Shown here: positions 23,118-32,756 of the stretch, in pieces
Layout: each line of letters opens with the position of its first letter
How positions within the stretch are numbered: position 1 is the first letter of the stretch
Assembly (NCBI GenBank): GCA_029258655.1
Contig: JARHYD010000076.1
Location: 1-39,018 of the forward strand
DNA length: 39,018 nucleotides
Reading direction: 5' to 3'
DNA from: Mailhella sp.
GTDB taxonomy: Bacteria > Desulfobacterota > Desulfovibrionia > Desulfovibrionales > Desulfovibrionaceae
Notes under the pieces: generated by a model
The model's database searches: none
What the model saw: only the letters and a program-made list of their open reading frames with translations
Told to the model about the DNA's origin: nothing
Program-made: the position numbers and the translations under genes

Positions 23118-25709
23118 TTATTTATGATATTTTTCCATATAACCTCGTGCTTCATAAAGATAATTATCATCAAAAATGGTTCTGTTATTACCAATAACAA
23201 GAAGGGTAGACATATCTATATCATCAAAAGGAAGATCTTTTAATTTTCCTATCCATTTTGTTTCATTTTCACGACCAGCATTTTTTACATAGGCAGATAA
23301 TGTTTCTTCACCCCGTTTTTCAATAAAAATTTGAATAGCTTCATGTAATAGTTCTCGGCGTTTTTTACCTGCTGGATTATAAAGAGTAATAGCTAAAGCA
23401 CTGCTAGCCACAGCGTGTAAGTTTTGTCGTACTTCATTACTTGGAACAAGCAAGTCAGAAAGGCTTACAAGGCAAAAACCATTTTGTAAAGGAGCTCCAA
23501 GACTAGCTGCTGCAATATTTGCAGATGTTATTCCTGCATAGGTATTGACCGTAATAGTATTAAATTCTGGAATACTTCTGCGTAATTCAAGTAAAAGCCC
23601 TGCCATTGCTAAAATACCCGGATCGCCTGAACATACCATACATACGTGTTTACCTTTGGAGGCTTCTTCCATAGCTTTTTTGCAACGTTCCATTTCTCCC
23701 ATCATACCATTTTGGATAATGGGTTTATTATCAATATGTTGACGAATAAAATCAATATAAGGAGTATAACCAGCTATAATGTCACAATTTTTTATAATGT
23801 CCATAACTTCTGGCGTAATATGTTTATATGATCCAGAACCAAGACCTACAACGCTCATAATACCTGTTTTGGTATTTTGTATTTTACCATGTGGAAGTTT
23901 GGTTAAAGCAAAAGTAAGGCATTTTTCATAGGCTGTTTTTTCAATAAAAGGACGCTTTACTTTTGGATAACCTGCACATAGCAAAGAAGACGCTTCACTT
24001 ACTGATTTTACACCAATTTTATTATGGACAGTTTGAGAAGGGTTTGGAATAGTAATATGTTCAAGTTCTTGTTCTTCGTAAAAATAGGTAGGAACTTGGA
24101 GTTTTTCTGCTAAGTTTAAAATAGCTTTTTCGTCTTTTTTGAGGGAAACACTAGAAATTTTAGCAATTTGTTTTTCTGAAAGATGATGTTTAGAAAGGAA
24201 ATCATGCAATTTTTCTTGCATAAGTATTGGGTCTGTATCTTTTCTACATCCAATACCTAAAACAAAAGATTTTGTGCTAAGATAGAGATTTTTTTCGTCA
24301 GTATAAATATCTTCTTCATTATTATTTATTGTATCAACATATATGCAAGAGGTATTGCTTTTTGTTACATATTGTATACCGAGATTGGAAAAATATTGTT
24401 CATAAATTTCTTTATTACCAATAAAATCAAGTGGTTCATTATGTAATAATTTTGCATTAATGGTTTTTATTGCTTTTGGATTTAAAATTCTTGCGTTTAA
24501 TTCCATAGCAATTTCATCAATACCTGTTTTATTATTTGTATCTGTTGCTGTGCTAATGCAAGCTTGTCCTCCTGTAATGCGAGCTATTTTACGAGCAAGG
24601 CGATTTGCTCCTCCTATATGACCAGAAACAAGGCTAATAATATGGCTACCACTATCAGAGCAAGAAAGCACTGCTGGGTCAAAACTTTTATGCTCAAGGC
24701 AAGGTGCAATAGAACGCACAGCAATACCTGTTGCCCCTAAAAAAATATGGGCGTCAAAACTATTCCAGTTTTGGCTGATAAGGTTTTGAATATTTCCTTT
24801 TTGTATCGTTATTGCTTGTTCATCTTCATAAACAGAATAAATTTGCGTTGGTAAATTTAAACCTTGTGCAATTTCTTTTGCTTTAGCAAGTCCTTGTTTA
24901 GAAAATGCATATAATGCACAAATTCCTTGAAAATATTCCCGTTGCAAAGTATTTCTATATCCATGCGAAAAAGTTTTTTCATAGAGTTTTGAAACATTAC
25001 TATCTTCTTGACCTTGTAATGCTTTACCAACAAAAATAAGAGCTTGGCGACCAAAACCAGCTTCTTCTGTTTTTTGGCTAATATCTGCTATTGTACCGCG
25101 TAAAATGCGTTCTTCTTTCCATGTTGCACGGTAAACAACAGCAACAGGCGTATCAGGACTAAGTTCTCCATTTTTTGATAAATCTTCCATAAGATCATCA
25201 ATTTTTCCTGTACTAAGAAAGAAAACGAGTGTTGCCCCTGTTTTGGCAAAAGTACTTGCTTTTTCTTTTTCTGGCATGGGAGTTCTGCCAGGAGTTCTTG
25301 TTAAAACAACACTTTGACTAATTTCTGGTGAAGTTAATTCAATACCAAGACTTGCTGCTGCACCAAATACACTACTTACACCCGGAACAATTTCAATATC
25401 ATAACCTTGTGCTTTGATTAATCGAATTTGTTCGTTGATAGCACCATAAATAGCAGGATCTCCAGTATGCAGACGAACAACTTTTTTATTTTCTTTTGCA
25501 AAAGCAAGCATACTATTGACTTGTTCTTCTAAATTCATGTTTGCACTATCTAGGATAGTACATTCTTTTTTGCAATGTTTGAGTAAAAGGGGATTGACTA
25601 ATGATCCTGCATAAAGGACAAAATCTGCTTCTTGTAATGCTTTTAATCCTCGTATGGTGATTAAATCTTCAGCACCAGGACCAGCACCAACTATGATAAT
25701 TTTATTCAT
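23118..25709 (-). CDS. cbiFGH: Triple fusion CbiF-CbiG-CbiH of the anaerobic corrin pathway
   Basis: An 863-residue protein with three enzymes in line. Residues 1 to about 235 are the C11-methyltransferase CbiF/CobM (IIIVGAGPGAEDLITIRG, YAGSLVNP, HTGDPAIYGA). Residues about 258-600 are CbiG, the cobalt-precorrin-5A hydrolase (HIFLGATGIAVRSIAP at 321-336, VSGHIGGANRLARKI, LGIGCRKDT, SVSEASSLLCAG). Residues about 615-863 are the C17-methyltransferase CbiH/CobJ (MSVVGLGSGSYKHITPE, VCSGDPGILAMAG, YAGITSANIAAASLGAP). They act in the order CbiH, CbiF, CbiG on cobalt-precorrins 3, 4 and 5A, so consecutive ring-contraction steps are on one chain. CbiG marks the anaerobic (early cobalt) route. It overlaps the end of cbiET by eight bases. 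Confidence 0.95.
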   Translation of the reverse strand: MNKIIIVGAGPGAEDLITIRGLKALQEADFVLYAGSLVNPLLLKHCKKECTILDSANMNLEEQVNSMLAFAKENKKVVRLHTGDPAIYGAINEQIRLIKAQGYDIEIVPGVSSVFGAAASLGIELTSPEISQSVVLTRTPGRTPMPEKEKASTFAKTGATLVFFLSTGKIDDLMEDLSKNGELSPDTPVAVVYRATWKEERILRGTIADISQKTEEAGFGRQALIFVGKALQGQEDSNVSKLYEKTFSHGYRNTLQREYFQGICALYAFSKQGLAKAKEIAQGLNLPTQIYSVYEDEQAITIQKGNIQNLISQNWNSFDAHIFLGATGIAVRSIAPCLEHKSFDPAVLSCSDSGSHIISLVSGHIGGANRLARKIARITGGQACISTATDTNNKTGIDEIAMELNARILNPKAIKTINAKLLHNEPLDFIGNKEIYEQYFSNLGIQYVTKSNTSCIYVDTINNNEEDIYTDEKNLYLSTKSFVLGIGCRKDTDPILMQEKLHDFLSKHHLSEKQIAKISSVSLKKDEKAILNLAEKLQVPTYFYEEQELEHITIPNPSQTVHNKIGVKSVSEASSLLCAGYPKVKRPFIEKTAYEKCLTFALTKLPHGKIQNTKTGIMSVVGLGSGSYKHITPEVMDIIKNCDIIAGYTPYIDFIRQHIDNKPIIQNGMMGEMERCKKAMEEASKGKHVCMVCSGDPGILAMAGLLLELRRSIPEFNTITVNTYAGITSANIAAASLGAPLQNGFCLVSLSDLLVPSNEVRQNLHAVASSALAITLYNPAGKKRRELLHEAIQIFIEKRGEETLSAYVKNAGRENETKWIGKLKDLPFDDIDMSTLLVIGNNRTIFDDNYLYEARGYMEKYHK

Positions 25710-26988
25710 GGTTATTTCCTATACTTTTTTTAAAAATAAAGAGATAAATAGTATTTGTTTGTTTAAAGTGGTGATAAATTTTTGCTATTTCGTGTTCACT
25801 GCTAATAGCTATTTGTAATAAATCAATTTTTTCTAATTGTGAATTTTGGTATGCATAAAGGGCATGATAACTTTCTAGGGTAACAGCACTTGCAAGAATA
25901 AGGGCATTATCATGGGTATTATGAATACAACTATCTAAAATTTCATGTATTTCTTTTCCTCCACCACCTATAAAAATTCGATGTGCTTTAGGTAAAAGAG
26001 GAATGGTTTCTAAGATTTTTCCGTGATGAATGGTATAATTAATAATACCAAGATTTTTTTGATTATTTTTTATAATGGCTTGACGGTGTTCGTATTGTTC
26101 TACTCCATGTACGTCCATTTCTGTTAGTCCTGCGACTTCAAGACCTATTGCTCCACTTCCTGCTCCCAAATCCCACATAATGCCGTATTTAGGTAGGCGT
26201 AAGCGTGATAAAATAATTGCTCGTGTATCTGATTGGGTAATGAGATTATTTTCTTTTTCATAAATATCTTCTGATAAGCCTAAGGTAATGGCTTCTTTTT
26301 GTTGAAAATATTTTGTATACAGAATTTCTTTTTCATAGGGGAATAAAACAAGAATAGACGTAGGGGAAACTTCTTTATCTTGTATTTCTTTTAATGTTCC
26401 TTGAAAAATGGTTTCTTTTTTTGTTCCTAAACTATCTGCAAGTAGGGCTTTTCTTTGTGCTTCTTGGGGGGCAAAAAGAAGAATTTCTTGTGCTATTTTG
26501 TGTGCAGGAAATTTAGAACCACCATAAATAACAGGCATTTTTTCAAGAATAATTTTACGTAATGGAAGAGATTCACTAAAATGTGCAGTAAAAAGACTTG
26601 CTTTTTCCCAAGCTAAACCAAGACGAGTAAAAAGAGCTTGAAAGGCTGTAATGTTTGGATAAAAAATACATATTGCTTGTGTATTTGTTTCTTGCAAAGT
26701 TTTTTGTAATGTTCCCCCAAAACCATTATATAAACAATCGCCACTGCAAAGAATAAGAATATTATGTTTTTTAGAAAGTTCTATAATTTCTTTTGCTTGT
26801 TCTTTTGCTTTTGCTGTAATGGCAATTTTTTGTGCTGTTGTATTCTCTAAGGTAATGTTGTCTAATAAATTTTTTGAGCCATATATATAGGTTACTTGAG
26901 CTATTAATTGTTTTAAAAGTGGTGTTAATTGAAAATCAATACCACAGGAAAAAATATGTATTTTTTGATTTTCTTGATTGATGTTCAT
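25702..26988 (-). CDS. cbiET: Precorrin-6B/7 C5,15-methyltransferase and decarboxylase (CbiE-CbiT fusion)
   Basis: A 428-residue fusion equivalent to CobL. The N-terminal CbiE part (about 1-205) is a tetrapyrrole methylase that is rather divergent: the usual GxGPG loop reads SCGIDFQL and the motif CSGDCLYNGFG replaces SGDP. The C-terminal CbiT part carries the SAM-binding WDLGAGSGAIGLEVAGL and IFIGGGGKE. The ATG at 26988 is preferred over a GTG at 27012 because AAGGA lies seven bases upstream and it avoids overlapping cbiD. Together the domains methylate C5 and C15 and decarboxylate the C12 acetate. Its 3' end overlaps cbiF-G-H by eight bases. Confidence 0.93.
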   Translation of the reverse strand: MNINQENQKIHIFSCGIDFQLTPLLKQLIAQVTYIYGSKNLLDNITLENTTAQKIAITAKAKEQAKEIIELSKKHNILILCSGDCLYNGFGGTLQKTLQETNTQAICIFYPNITAFQALFTRLGLAWEKASLFTAHFSESLPLRKIILEKMPVIYGGSKFPAHKIAQEILLFAPQEAQRKALLADSLGTKKETIFQGTLKEIQDKEVSPTSILVLFPYEKEILYTKYFQQKEAITLGLSEDIYEKENNLITQSDTRAIILSRLRLPKYGIMWDLGAGSGAIGLEVAGLTEMDVHGVEQYEHRQAIIKNNQKNLGIINYTIHHGKILETIPLLPKAHRIFIGGGGKEIHEILDSCIHNTHDNALILASAVTLESYHALYAYQNSQLEKIDLLQIAISSEHEIAKIYHHFKQTNTIYLFIFKKSIGNNHE

Positions 26989-26998
26989 AGCGTATTCC

Positions 26999-28150
26999 TT
27001 ATTGTGTTTCACTATGTTTTATCATAAGGATAGTTCCATCGAAATCGCAAACAAGTATATGAAAAATACCATGAGGGTAAAGAGTTTTAAAAAAAAGAAG
27101 AGCTTTTTCTGCTAAATTGTGGAGTATTTGTTTTTGTCCTTTTTCTGTGAAAGAACATAGTGCTTCTCGAACTGATTGAGCATTTTTCCAAAGGGTATCT
27201 TTTATTTCTTCTTGGGGTAATTGTTGAATAGCAAGAGCTATTTCTTTTTTTAATAATGTAAGATCTTGTTCTTCTTTATGAGCATGGGTATAAAATTGTT
27301 GTGCAGCGTATTTGCAAAGTTTTCCTGCCATACAAGCAATACTTATTTCTTTTATATGATAATTTTTTGCTGTTTCTATACTAAATCCAATAAAATCAGC
27401 TATGGAAATAAATGCACTTTCTGGAAGATGCGAATAATATTTTTTTGCATTTGTTAAACTTCTGCCTCCAGTAGAAAATACAATATGCGTTCCATTTTCT
27501 AATCTTACTGTGTTGGCACAAATTTTTATTGTAGCTTTATAAGCATCATGGCTAAAAGGGCGAACATGGCCAGTTGTTCCTAAGATAGAAATGCCACCAA
27601 TAATTCCAAGTTTGCTATTTAATGTTTTTTTAGCTAATTCTTCACCATGTTCAACTGTTAAATTAAATTGGAATACCGTAGTTTTTTTATGATGATATGT
27701 TCCAAAACCATGTAATTGCATATTTTCTATAAGCATTTGACGAGGTTTTATATTAATTGCCCATTTGCCTTCTTCGCAATCTAATCCTTTACGTGTGCAT
27801 AAACCAATACCATGTACAGCATGGACTATAAGAGTGTTATTACCAATGGGAAGAATATAATCTTCTTTTTGTGCATAGGAAAGAGTAGATTCACAAAATG
27901 TTGCGGATAAAATAGCTAAATGGGTACAATCAGGATCATCACCACCATCTTTTTGTATTTTTAAAATACCATGATCAAGTTCATCAAGAATAAGTGGTAA
28001 TTCTTTTTTTTGGTTATCAAGAAAAAGTAATTCAATATGTTGTGGTTTTTCACCTGTAAGATAATTTTTCCATAAGCCAAGACAAAGAGCCGTCATACAA
28101 GCTCCAGTGGAATATCCATAACGTAAAGAATGTTGTTCTTTGCCTTGCAT
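26999..28150 (-). CDS. cbiD: Cobalt-precorrin-5B C1-methyltransferase
   Basis: A 383-residue CbiD protein. Motifs are LRYGYSTGACMTAL at the N-terminus, GDDPDCTH, GIGLCTRKGLDCEEGKWAIN and ILGTTGHVRPFSHDAY. CbiD methylates C1 of cobalt-precorrin-5B and is specific to the anaerobic route, replacing CobF. It lies 10 bases before cbiET and 60 bases after cbiC. The C-terminal extension, about 40 residues ending in HSETQ, is ordinary for the family. Confidence 0.95.
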   Translation of the reverse strand: MQGKEQHSLRYGYSTGACMTALCLGLWKNYLTGEKPQHIELLFLDNQKKELPLILDELDHGILKIQKDGGDDPDCTHLAILSATFCESTLSYAQKEDYILPIGNNTLIVHAVHGIGLCTRKGLDCEEGKWAINIKPRQMLIENMQLHGFGTYHHKKTTVFQFNLTVEHGEELAKKTLNSKLGIIGGISILGTTGHVRPFSHDAYKATIKICANTVRLENGTHIVFSTGGRSLTNAKKYYSHLPESAFISIADFIGFSIETAKNYHIKEISIACMAGKLCKYAAQQFYTHAHKEEQDLTLLKKEIALAIQQLPQEEIKDTLWKNAQSVREALCSFTEKGQKQILHNLAEKALLFFKTLYPHGIFHILVCDFDGTILMIKHSETQ

Positions 28151-28210
28151 AGGTTTAAGTCTTTTTTATAATCTGTTAGGAAATATATTGTTTTATGATG
28201 TTATCTATTG

Positions 28211-28864
28211 TTAATCTAAAATATTTTCCATAATAGCGTGTAATGTTGTTACTGCTAAAGCACTTCCACCACGTCTACCTAAAAGACTAATATAAGGAAT
28301 AGTACAAGTTGTTAAATATTCTTTAGATTCTACAACATTAACAAAACCAACAGGCATTCCTATAATAAGAGCTGGTTTTGCATTATCTTCTAAAACATAT
28401 TGTACTGTTTTAGCAAGAGAGAGTGGAGCATTACCAACTAAAATAATGGCATTATCAAGTAAAGGTCTATTTTTTTCCACTGCACAAATAGCACGTGTTC
28501 TTCCTTCTTTTTTTGCTTTTGCAATAATATCTTCATCACTTATAGAGCAAATAAGTTTTTCTTCTGTATAGCGAGGATTTATTTTTTGCAGTTTAGCAAG
28601 AGAAAGTCCAGAACGTATCATTTTAGAATCACATATAATATTAGCACCATTTTGTAAGGCTTTTATGCCTGCTTGAATAGGATTATTACTAAAAGTTAAT
28701 GTGTCAGCAATATGCATATCTGCTGTTGTGTGAATAAGTCTGCGTGCAACTTTCCATTCTTGCTCTGGTAAAGAGGCAAGCGAAGTATTTCGTGTTTCTT
28801 CGTAAATGATACGAAAACTTTCTTTTTCGATTTCATCACCTGATAAATTCCAACGTATATTCAT
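28211..28864 (-). CDS. cbiC: Cobalt-precorrin-8 methylmutase
   Basis: A 217-residue CbiC/CobH protein of normal length. It moves the methyl group from C11 to C12 to give cobyrinic acid. The catalytic His lies in ARRLIHTTADMH (about residues 40-51). The C-terminal signature GMPVGFVNVVESK and GRRGGSALAV is typical. It follows cbiL by 15 bases and precedes cbiD by 60 bases, with all genes on the minus strand. Confidence 0.95.
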   Translation of the reverse strand: MNIRWNLSGDEIEKESFRIIYEETRNTSLASLPEQEWKVARRLIHTTADMHIADTLTFSNNPIQAGIKALQNGANIICDSKMIRSGLSLAKLQKINPRYTEEKLICSISDEDIIAKAKKEGRTRAICAVEKNRPLLDNAIILVGNAPLSLAKTVQYVLEDNAKPALIIGMPVGFVNVVESKEYLTTCTIPYISLLGRRGGSALAVTTLHAIMENILD

Positions 28865-28879
28865 AGTTATCCTAGTATA

Positions 28880-29590
28880 TTATTTTTTTACCATAATTAA
28901 AGATAAATAACTTTCTGGTAATTTTTCAATTTCTTCTAAGCCATAGGCTATTTTTTCATGTTCAAGCCCTAAATTTTCTCCATATATAATTTCAATATGA
29001 GGAAATTTTTCTTTTTCTTTTTTTAAACGTTCTAAAAGAGCCTGACGTGATTTATATGTTTTTAATAAAATTGTTGTGGCGTTATTAGGAAATTCTATTT
29101 TTTCTACATCTTCAGCTTTAAAAGAAGGAATAACATGAAAACTTTCTCTATTTTCTACAAGAATAGTTTTTGTTTTTGCTGCAAGTGTTGTGAAAGAGTT
29201 AATTCCAGGAATAACTTCAAATTCTATATCAGGGTGTTTTTCTATGATAATTTTAAGAATATAGCCAAATGTGCTATACGTCATAGAATCCCCTAGAGTA
29301 GCAAAAGCAACATCTTTTCCTTGTTCTAGTTCTGTAAGAATTTTGTGTGCATTTTCTAATACTTTTGCTTCTCTTTCTTCCTTATTTTTTGCCATGCTAA
29401 AAATAAGAAGCTCTATTTTTCCTTGTGGTTCAATATATTCTACCACAGCCTTTGAAACACTGTCAGAAGCATTTTTTGAAATAACTGTAAAAATTACATC
29501 TATATTTTTAAGAATTTTATACGCTTTTAATGTAAGATATTCTGGATCGCCAGTGCCAATTCCAATACCGTATAATTTACCAAGTTTCAT
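28880..29590 (-). CDS. cbiL: Cobalt-precorrin-2 C20-methyltransferase
   Basis: A 236-residue tetrapyrrole methylase of the CbiL/CobI type. Motifs are LYGIGIGTGDPEYLTLKAYK near the N-terminus, ATLGDSMTYSTFGY and VIPGINSFTTLAAKT. The ATG at 29590 is chosen because the family begins right at this point and AGGAT lies nine bases upstream; an earlier in-frame ATG at 29635 would fall on the promoter. It methylates C20 of cobalt-precorrin-2 using SAM. It is the first gene of the operon, so the cluster takes over once precorrin-2 has been made and charged with cobalt elsewhere. Confidence 0.93.
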   Translation of the reverse strand: MKLGKLYGIGIGTGDPEYLTLKAYKILKNIDVIFTVISKNASDSVSKAVVEYIEPQGKIELLIFSMAKNKEEREAKVLENAHKILTELEQGKDVAFATLGDSMTYSTFGYILKIIIEKHPDIEFEVIPGINSFTTLAAKTKTILVENRESFHVIPSFKAEDVEKIEFPNNATTILLKTYKSRQALLERLKKEKEKFPHIEIIYGENLGLEHEKIAYGLEEIEKLPESYLSLIMVKK

Positions 29591-29633
29591 TGTGTATCCT
29601 AAGAAAAAAAATATTCTTTTTTGTAGCATAGAC

Positions 29634-29642
29634 ATTATAGCA
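29634..29642 (-). promoter_or_regulatory. Extended -10 promoter of the cobalamin operon
   Basis: On the minus strand TGCTATAAT is a perfect extended -10 element, about 44 bases upstream of the cbiL ATG. No clear -35 box is present. The leader is too short for a cobalamin riboswitch, and no B12-box-like GCCACTG is visible. Confidence 0.55.
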
Positions 29643-29789
29643 CGTCAAATTAGTCTAGGCTATTATATTGTATGTTTGGGCTTAGAATTTTAGTATTTGT
29701 AATACTATTATGTTGATAATTTATTATGAATATTTTGAAAATATTTTTAGTTATAGAAAAATAAGAAAATTTTATAAAAGCTCTTTTCT

Positions 29790-29818
29790 TTGACGAGGAA
29801 AGATTTATATTATATACT
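29790..29818 (+). promoter_or_regulatory. Promoter of cysS
   Basis: TTGACG (29790-29795), a 17-base spacer and TATACT (29813-29818) lie about 38 bases upstream of the cysS ATG. The match to the sigma-70 consensus is strong. Confidence 0.7.
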
Positions 29819-29856
29819 TCTATAATTAGAAAAATCAATCCGTAAAGGGAGTTTTT

Positions 29857-31326
29857 ATGCTTATATATAACTCAATGACAAAGAAGAAAGAAGAATTTAT
29901 TCCTCATATTGCGGGAAAAGTAGGTATGTATGCCTGTGGTATTACAGCTTATGATCTTTGTCATATAGGTCATGCTCGTTCTGCTGTTGTTTTTGATGTT
30001 ATAGCTCGGTATTTAGAATATAAAGGAAATAAGGTAACATTTGTACGTAATTTTACAGATGTTGATGATAAAATTATTAATAAAGCAAATAGTGAACATA
30101 TTTCTAGTGAAGAAGTAGCAGAACGATATATTCAAGCATTCCACGAAGATATGGATAGATTAAATGTGCGTCGTGCAAGTATTGAACCACGTGCAACAGA
30201 ATATATTAATGAAATGATAGAACTTTGTGAGCGTTTGATACGTCAAGGTCATGCGTATGCAACAGCTTCTGGTGATGTTTATTTTAGAGTTCGTTCTTTT
30301 AAGGAATATGGCAAATTATCAGGTCGTAATGTTGATGATATGCGAGCAGGAGCAAGAATACAACCAGGTGAAGAAAAAGAAGATCCACTTGATTTTGCAT
30401 TATGGAAAGCAGCAAAACCCGGTGAGCCTTTTTGGGAAAGTCCTTGGGGTAAGGGGCGTCCCGGTTGGCATATTGAATGTTCTGCTATGAGTGAGAAAAA
30501 TTTAGATTTACCTTTTGATATTCATGGAGGCGGACAAGATCTTATTTTTCCTCATCATGAAAATGAAATTGCACAAAGTGAGGCAGCATTAGGCAAGGGC
30601 TTGGCAAGATTTTGGGTACATAATGGTTTTGTACAAATTGATTCTGAAAAAATGTCTAAATCTCTTGGTAATTTTAAAACTATTCGAGATATTTTGGAAA
30701 CAAGACACCCAGAAGCTTTACGTTTCTTTCTTTTAAGTAAGCATTATAGAAGTCCTATTGATTTTAGTTTTGCAACTATGGACGATGCAGAAAAAGGACT
30801 TATTCGAGTTTATGAATGTTTAAATGAAGTACATAATGCTTTGCAAAAAGATTATAATAAGAAAATGGCAATGCCTGAAGAAATTTTGAATGAGTATCAA
30901 GCATTAAAAGAAGGCTTTATTCAAGCTATGGACGATGATTTTAATACAGCGGGAGCATTAGGGCATATTTTTGGTACTGTGCGTCTTGTGAATAGAGTTC
31001 TTGATGATAAGGCTTTGCGAGGCAAAGATGGTACAAAAAGCTTTTTAGAAGATGTATTAAAAGAAGTTCAGTTATGGGCAAGTATTTTAGGTATATTTGC
31101 TTATACTCCAAGTGAAATTTTAATTGCATTGAGAAAGTTAAATGCCCAACGATTAAATATCGATGTGCAAAAAGTGGAAGAACTTTTAGTAGCAAGAGCT
31201 GAAGCAAAGAAAAATAAGGATTTTGCAAAAGCTGATGCTGTTCGTGATGAACTTATGCAAATGCATATTGAAGTTCGTGACACGCCAAATGGACAAGTTT
31301 GGGCAATTAATGAAGTACAAAAATAG
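29857..31326 (+). CDS. cysS: Cysteine--tRNA ligase
   Basis: A 489-residue class I aminoacyl-tRNA synthetase. It shows MYACGITAYDLCHIGHAR with the HIGH motif at residues 36-39. The zinc-binding residues begin with Cys27. GRPGWHIECSAM and FPHHENEIAQSEA lie in the catalytic domain. The KMSKS loop is in SEKMSKSLGNF (about residue 265). The C-terminal KNKDFAKADAVRDELMQ is the usual anticodon-binding tail. It charges tRNA-Cys in the cytosol. It is preceded by a strong ribosome site (AAAGGGAG) and followed after 24 bases by the M48 protease, probably in one operon. Confidence 0.97.
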   Translation: MLIYNSMTKKKEEFIPHIAGKVGMYACGITAYDLCHIGHARSAVVFDVIARYLEYKGNKVTFVRNFTDVDDKIINKANSEHISSEEVAERYIQAFHEDMDRLNVRRASIEPRATEYINEMIELCERLIRQGHAYATASGDVYFRVRSFKEYGKLSGRNVDDMRAGARIQPGEEKEDPLDFALWKAAKPGEPFWESPWGKGRPGWHIECSAMSEKNLDLPFDIHGGGQDLIFPHHENEIAQSEAALGKGLARFWVHNGFVQIDSEKMSKSLGNFKTIRDILETRHPEALRFFLLSKHYRSPIDFSFATMDDAEKGLIRVYECLNEVHNALQKDYNKKMAMPEEILNEYQALKEGFIQAMDDDFNTAGALGHIFGTVRLVNRVLDDKALRGKDGTKSFLEDVLKEVQLWASILGIFAYTPSEILIALRKLNAQRLNIDVQKVEELLVARAEAKKNKDFAKADAVRDELMQMHIEVRDTPNGQVWAINEVQK

Positions 31327-31350
31327 TTTCCTATAAAATAGTGAGGGAAA

Positions 31351-32748
31351 ATGTTTAAAAAACTTTGTATAGGAGTAATGCTTACTTTTATGGTGAGCCT
31401 TGCTCCTCAAGGTTCGTATCAAGTTAATGCAGCTCTTTTTAAAGAGTTTAGTGTTAGTGATGAAAAAAAACTTGCAAAAGAATTTGAAGTTTTGGTTAAA
31501 TCACGTCTTCCTATTATTGAAGATCCAGAAATAAAATTTTATGTTCGTTCTGTGGTGGAAAAAATATTAAAAAAAGTTCCTCCACAACCTTTTTCCTTTG
31601 AAACAAATGTTATTTATAGTCCAGTGTTAAATGCGTTTGCTACACCTGGAGGATATGTATGTGTTTTTACTGGATTATTAATCAATTTAGAAGATGAAGA
31701 TTCCCTTGCTGGTATTTTATCGCACGAAGTTGCTCACGTTACGCAAAGACATATTGCCTCTAGGATAGATAGAAGCAAATATATTAGTATTGGGACTATT
31801 GCTGCTGTTGTTGGGGCTGCCTTAGCTGGAGGTGGTGAGGGAAGTGGTGCAATTTTAACAGGAGGTATGGCTGCAAGTCAGGCAGCTATGCTTAGTTATG
31901 GGCGTGAAGATGAAAGTGATGCGGATAAATTTGGTTTGCAATATATGTTAAAAGCTGGGTATAATCCTAATGGTATGGCAAAAGCTTTTAAGGTATTGCA
32001 AACAAAAAGTTTAGGTGTTGGTTCTGATTTTCCAACATATTTATCAACGCACCCTAATATTAATGCTCGTATTGCTACTTCTGATGCGTATATACGAACA
32101 CTTTCTAAAAATATTCAAAATAAAAAAACAGATAATAGAAAATTTTTACGTGCAAAAGCTGTAACTGTTGCGTATTATGCTGATCCTCGTTTTGCTGAAA
32201 ATTATTTTGCAAAAAAGAAAGATTTTCTGGATTATGTAGGATTAGGGGTTATTGCAGCTAAAAGAAATCAGATTAAACAAGCAGAAGAATTTTTATTAAA
32301 AGCTGTTTCACTAGCTCCGCAAGATACATTAGCTAATCGAGAATTGGGACGCTTTTATTTTGGTATAGGAAAGTTTAATCTTGCAAAGCAATATTTAGAA
32401 AAAACTCTTGCTTTGAATGCTAAAGAATATATGGCAATTTTTTATTATGCCCGTACTCTTGATGCTGAAAATAATACGTTTGCAGCTCAAAAAGAATATG
32501 AAAAAGTATTAAAATATGCTCCTGAAGATGGTGAAGTTTTAAATTTATATGGTAGAGTTCTTGGTCGTCAAGGTAAAGAATTTGAAGGATATATACAGTT
32601 AGCATTAGCAGAAATTTATCAAAATAACGAAGATAAAGCTCTTTTTTGGTTAAAGAAAGTCCAAGAAATGGCTAAAACAGAACAACAGAAAAAAGAATTG
32701 AAAAAAGTAAATTCTATTCTAAGTGAACGTCAAAAATATTGGAAATAG
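31351..32748 (+). CDS. M48 metalloprotease with TPR repeats (BepA-like)
   Basis: A 465-residue exported zinc protease. Residues 1-27 are a signal peptide (basic start, hydrophobic core, likely cleavage after VNA). The M48 domain has [13 protein letters not shown] with the HExxH at 125-129, and the third ligand Glu lies in [12 protein letters not shown]. Residues about 285-440 contain TPR units (for example [20 protein letters not shown] and [16 protein letters not shown]). BepA/YfgC of this architecture helps outer-membrane protein assembly and clears misfolded ones in the periplasm. It lies between cysS and hslV and is probably co-transcribed with both. The exact BepA identity is likely but not certain. 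Confidence 0.9.
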   Translation: MFKKLCIGVMLTFMVSLAPQGSYQVNAALFKEFSVSDEKKLAKEFEVLVKSRLPIIEDPEIKFYVRSVVEKILKKVPPQPFSFETNVIYSPVLNAFATPGGYVCVFTGLLINLEDEDSLAGILSHEVAHVTQRHIASRIDRSKYISIGTIAAVVGAALAGGGEGSGAILTGGMAASQAAMLSYGREDESDADKFGLQYMLKAGYNPNGMAKAFKVLQTKSLGVGSDFPTYLSTHPNINARIATSDAYIRTLSKNIQNKKTDNRKFLRAKAVTVAYYADPRFAENYFAKKKDFLDYVGLGVIAAKRNQIKQAEEFLLKAVSLAPQDTLANRELGRFYFGIGKFNLAKQYLEKTLALNAKEYMAIFYYARTLDAENNTFAAQKEYEKVLKYAPEDGEVLNLYGRVLGRQGKEFEGYIQLALAEIYQNNEDKALFWLKKVQEMAKTEQQKKELKKVNSILSERQKYWK

Positions 32749-32756
32749 GTATTTGT

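Noticed and set aside
26989-27012. GTG start for cbiET at 27012
   Set aside because: It overlaps cbiD, while ATG 26988 has a well-placed AAGGA site.
32739-32756. Upstream ATG for hslV
   Set aside because: It overlaps the protease gene and would add residues before the conserved short propeptide and catalytic Thr.
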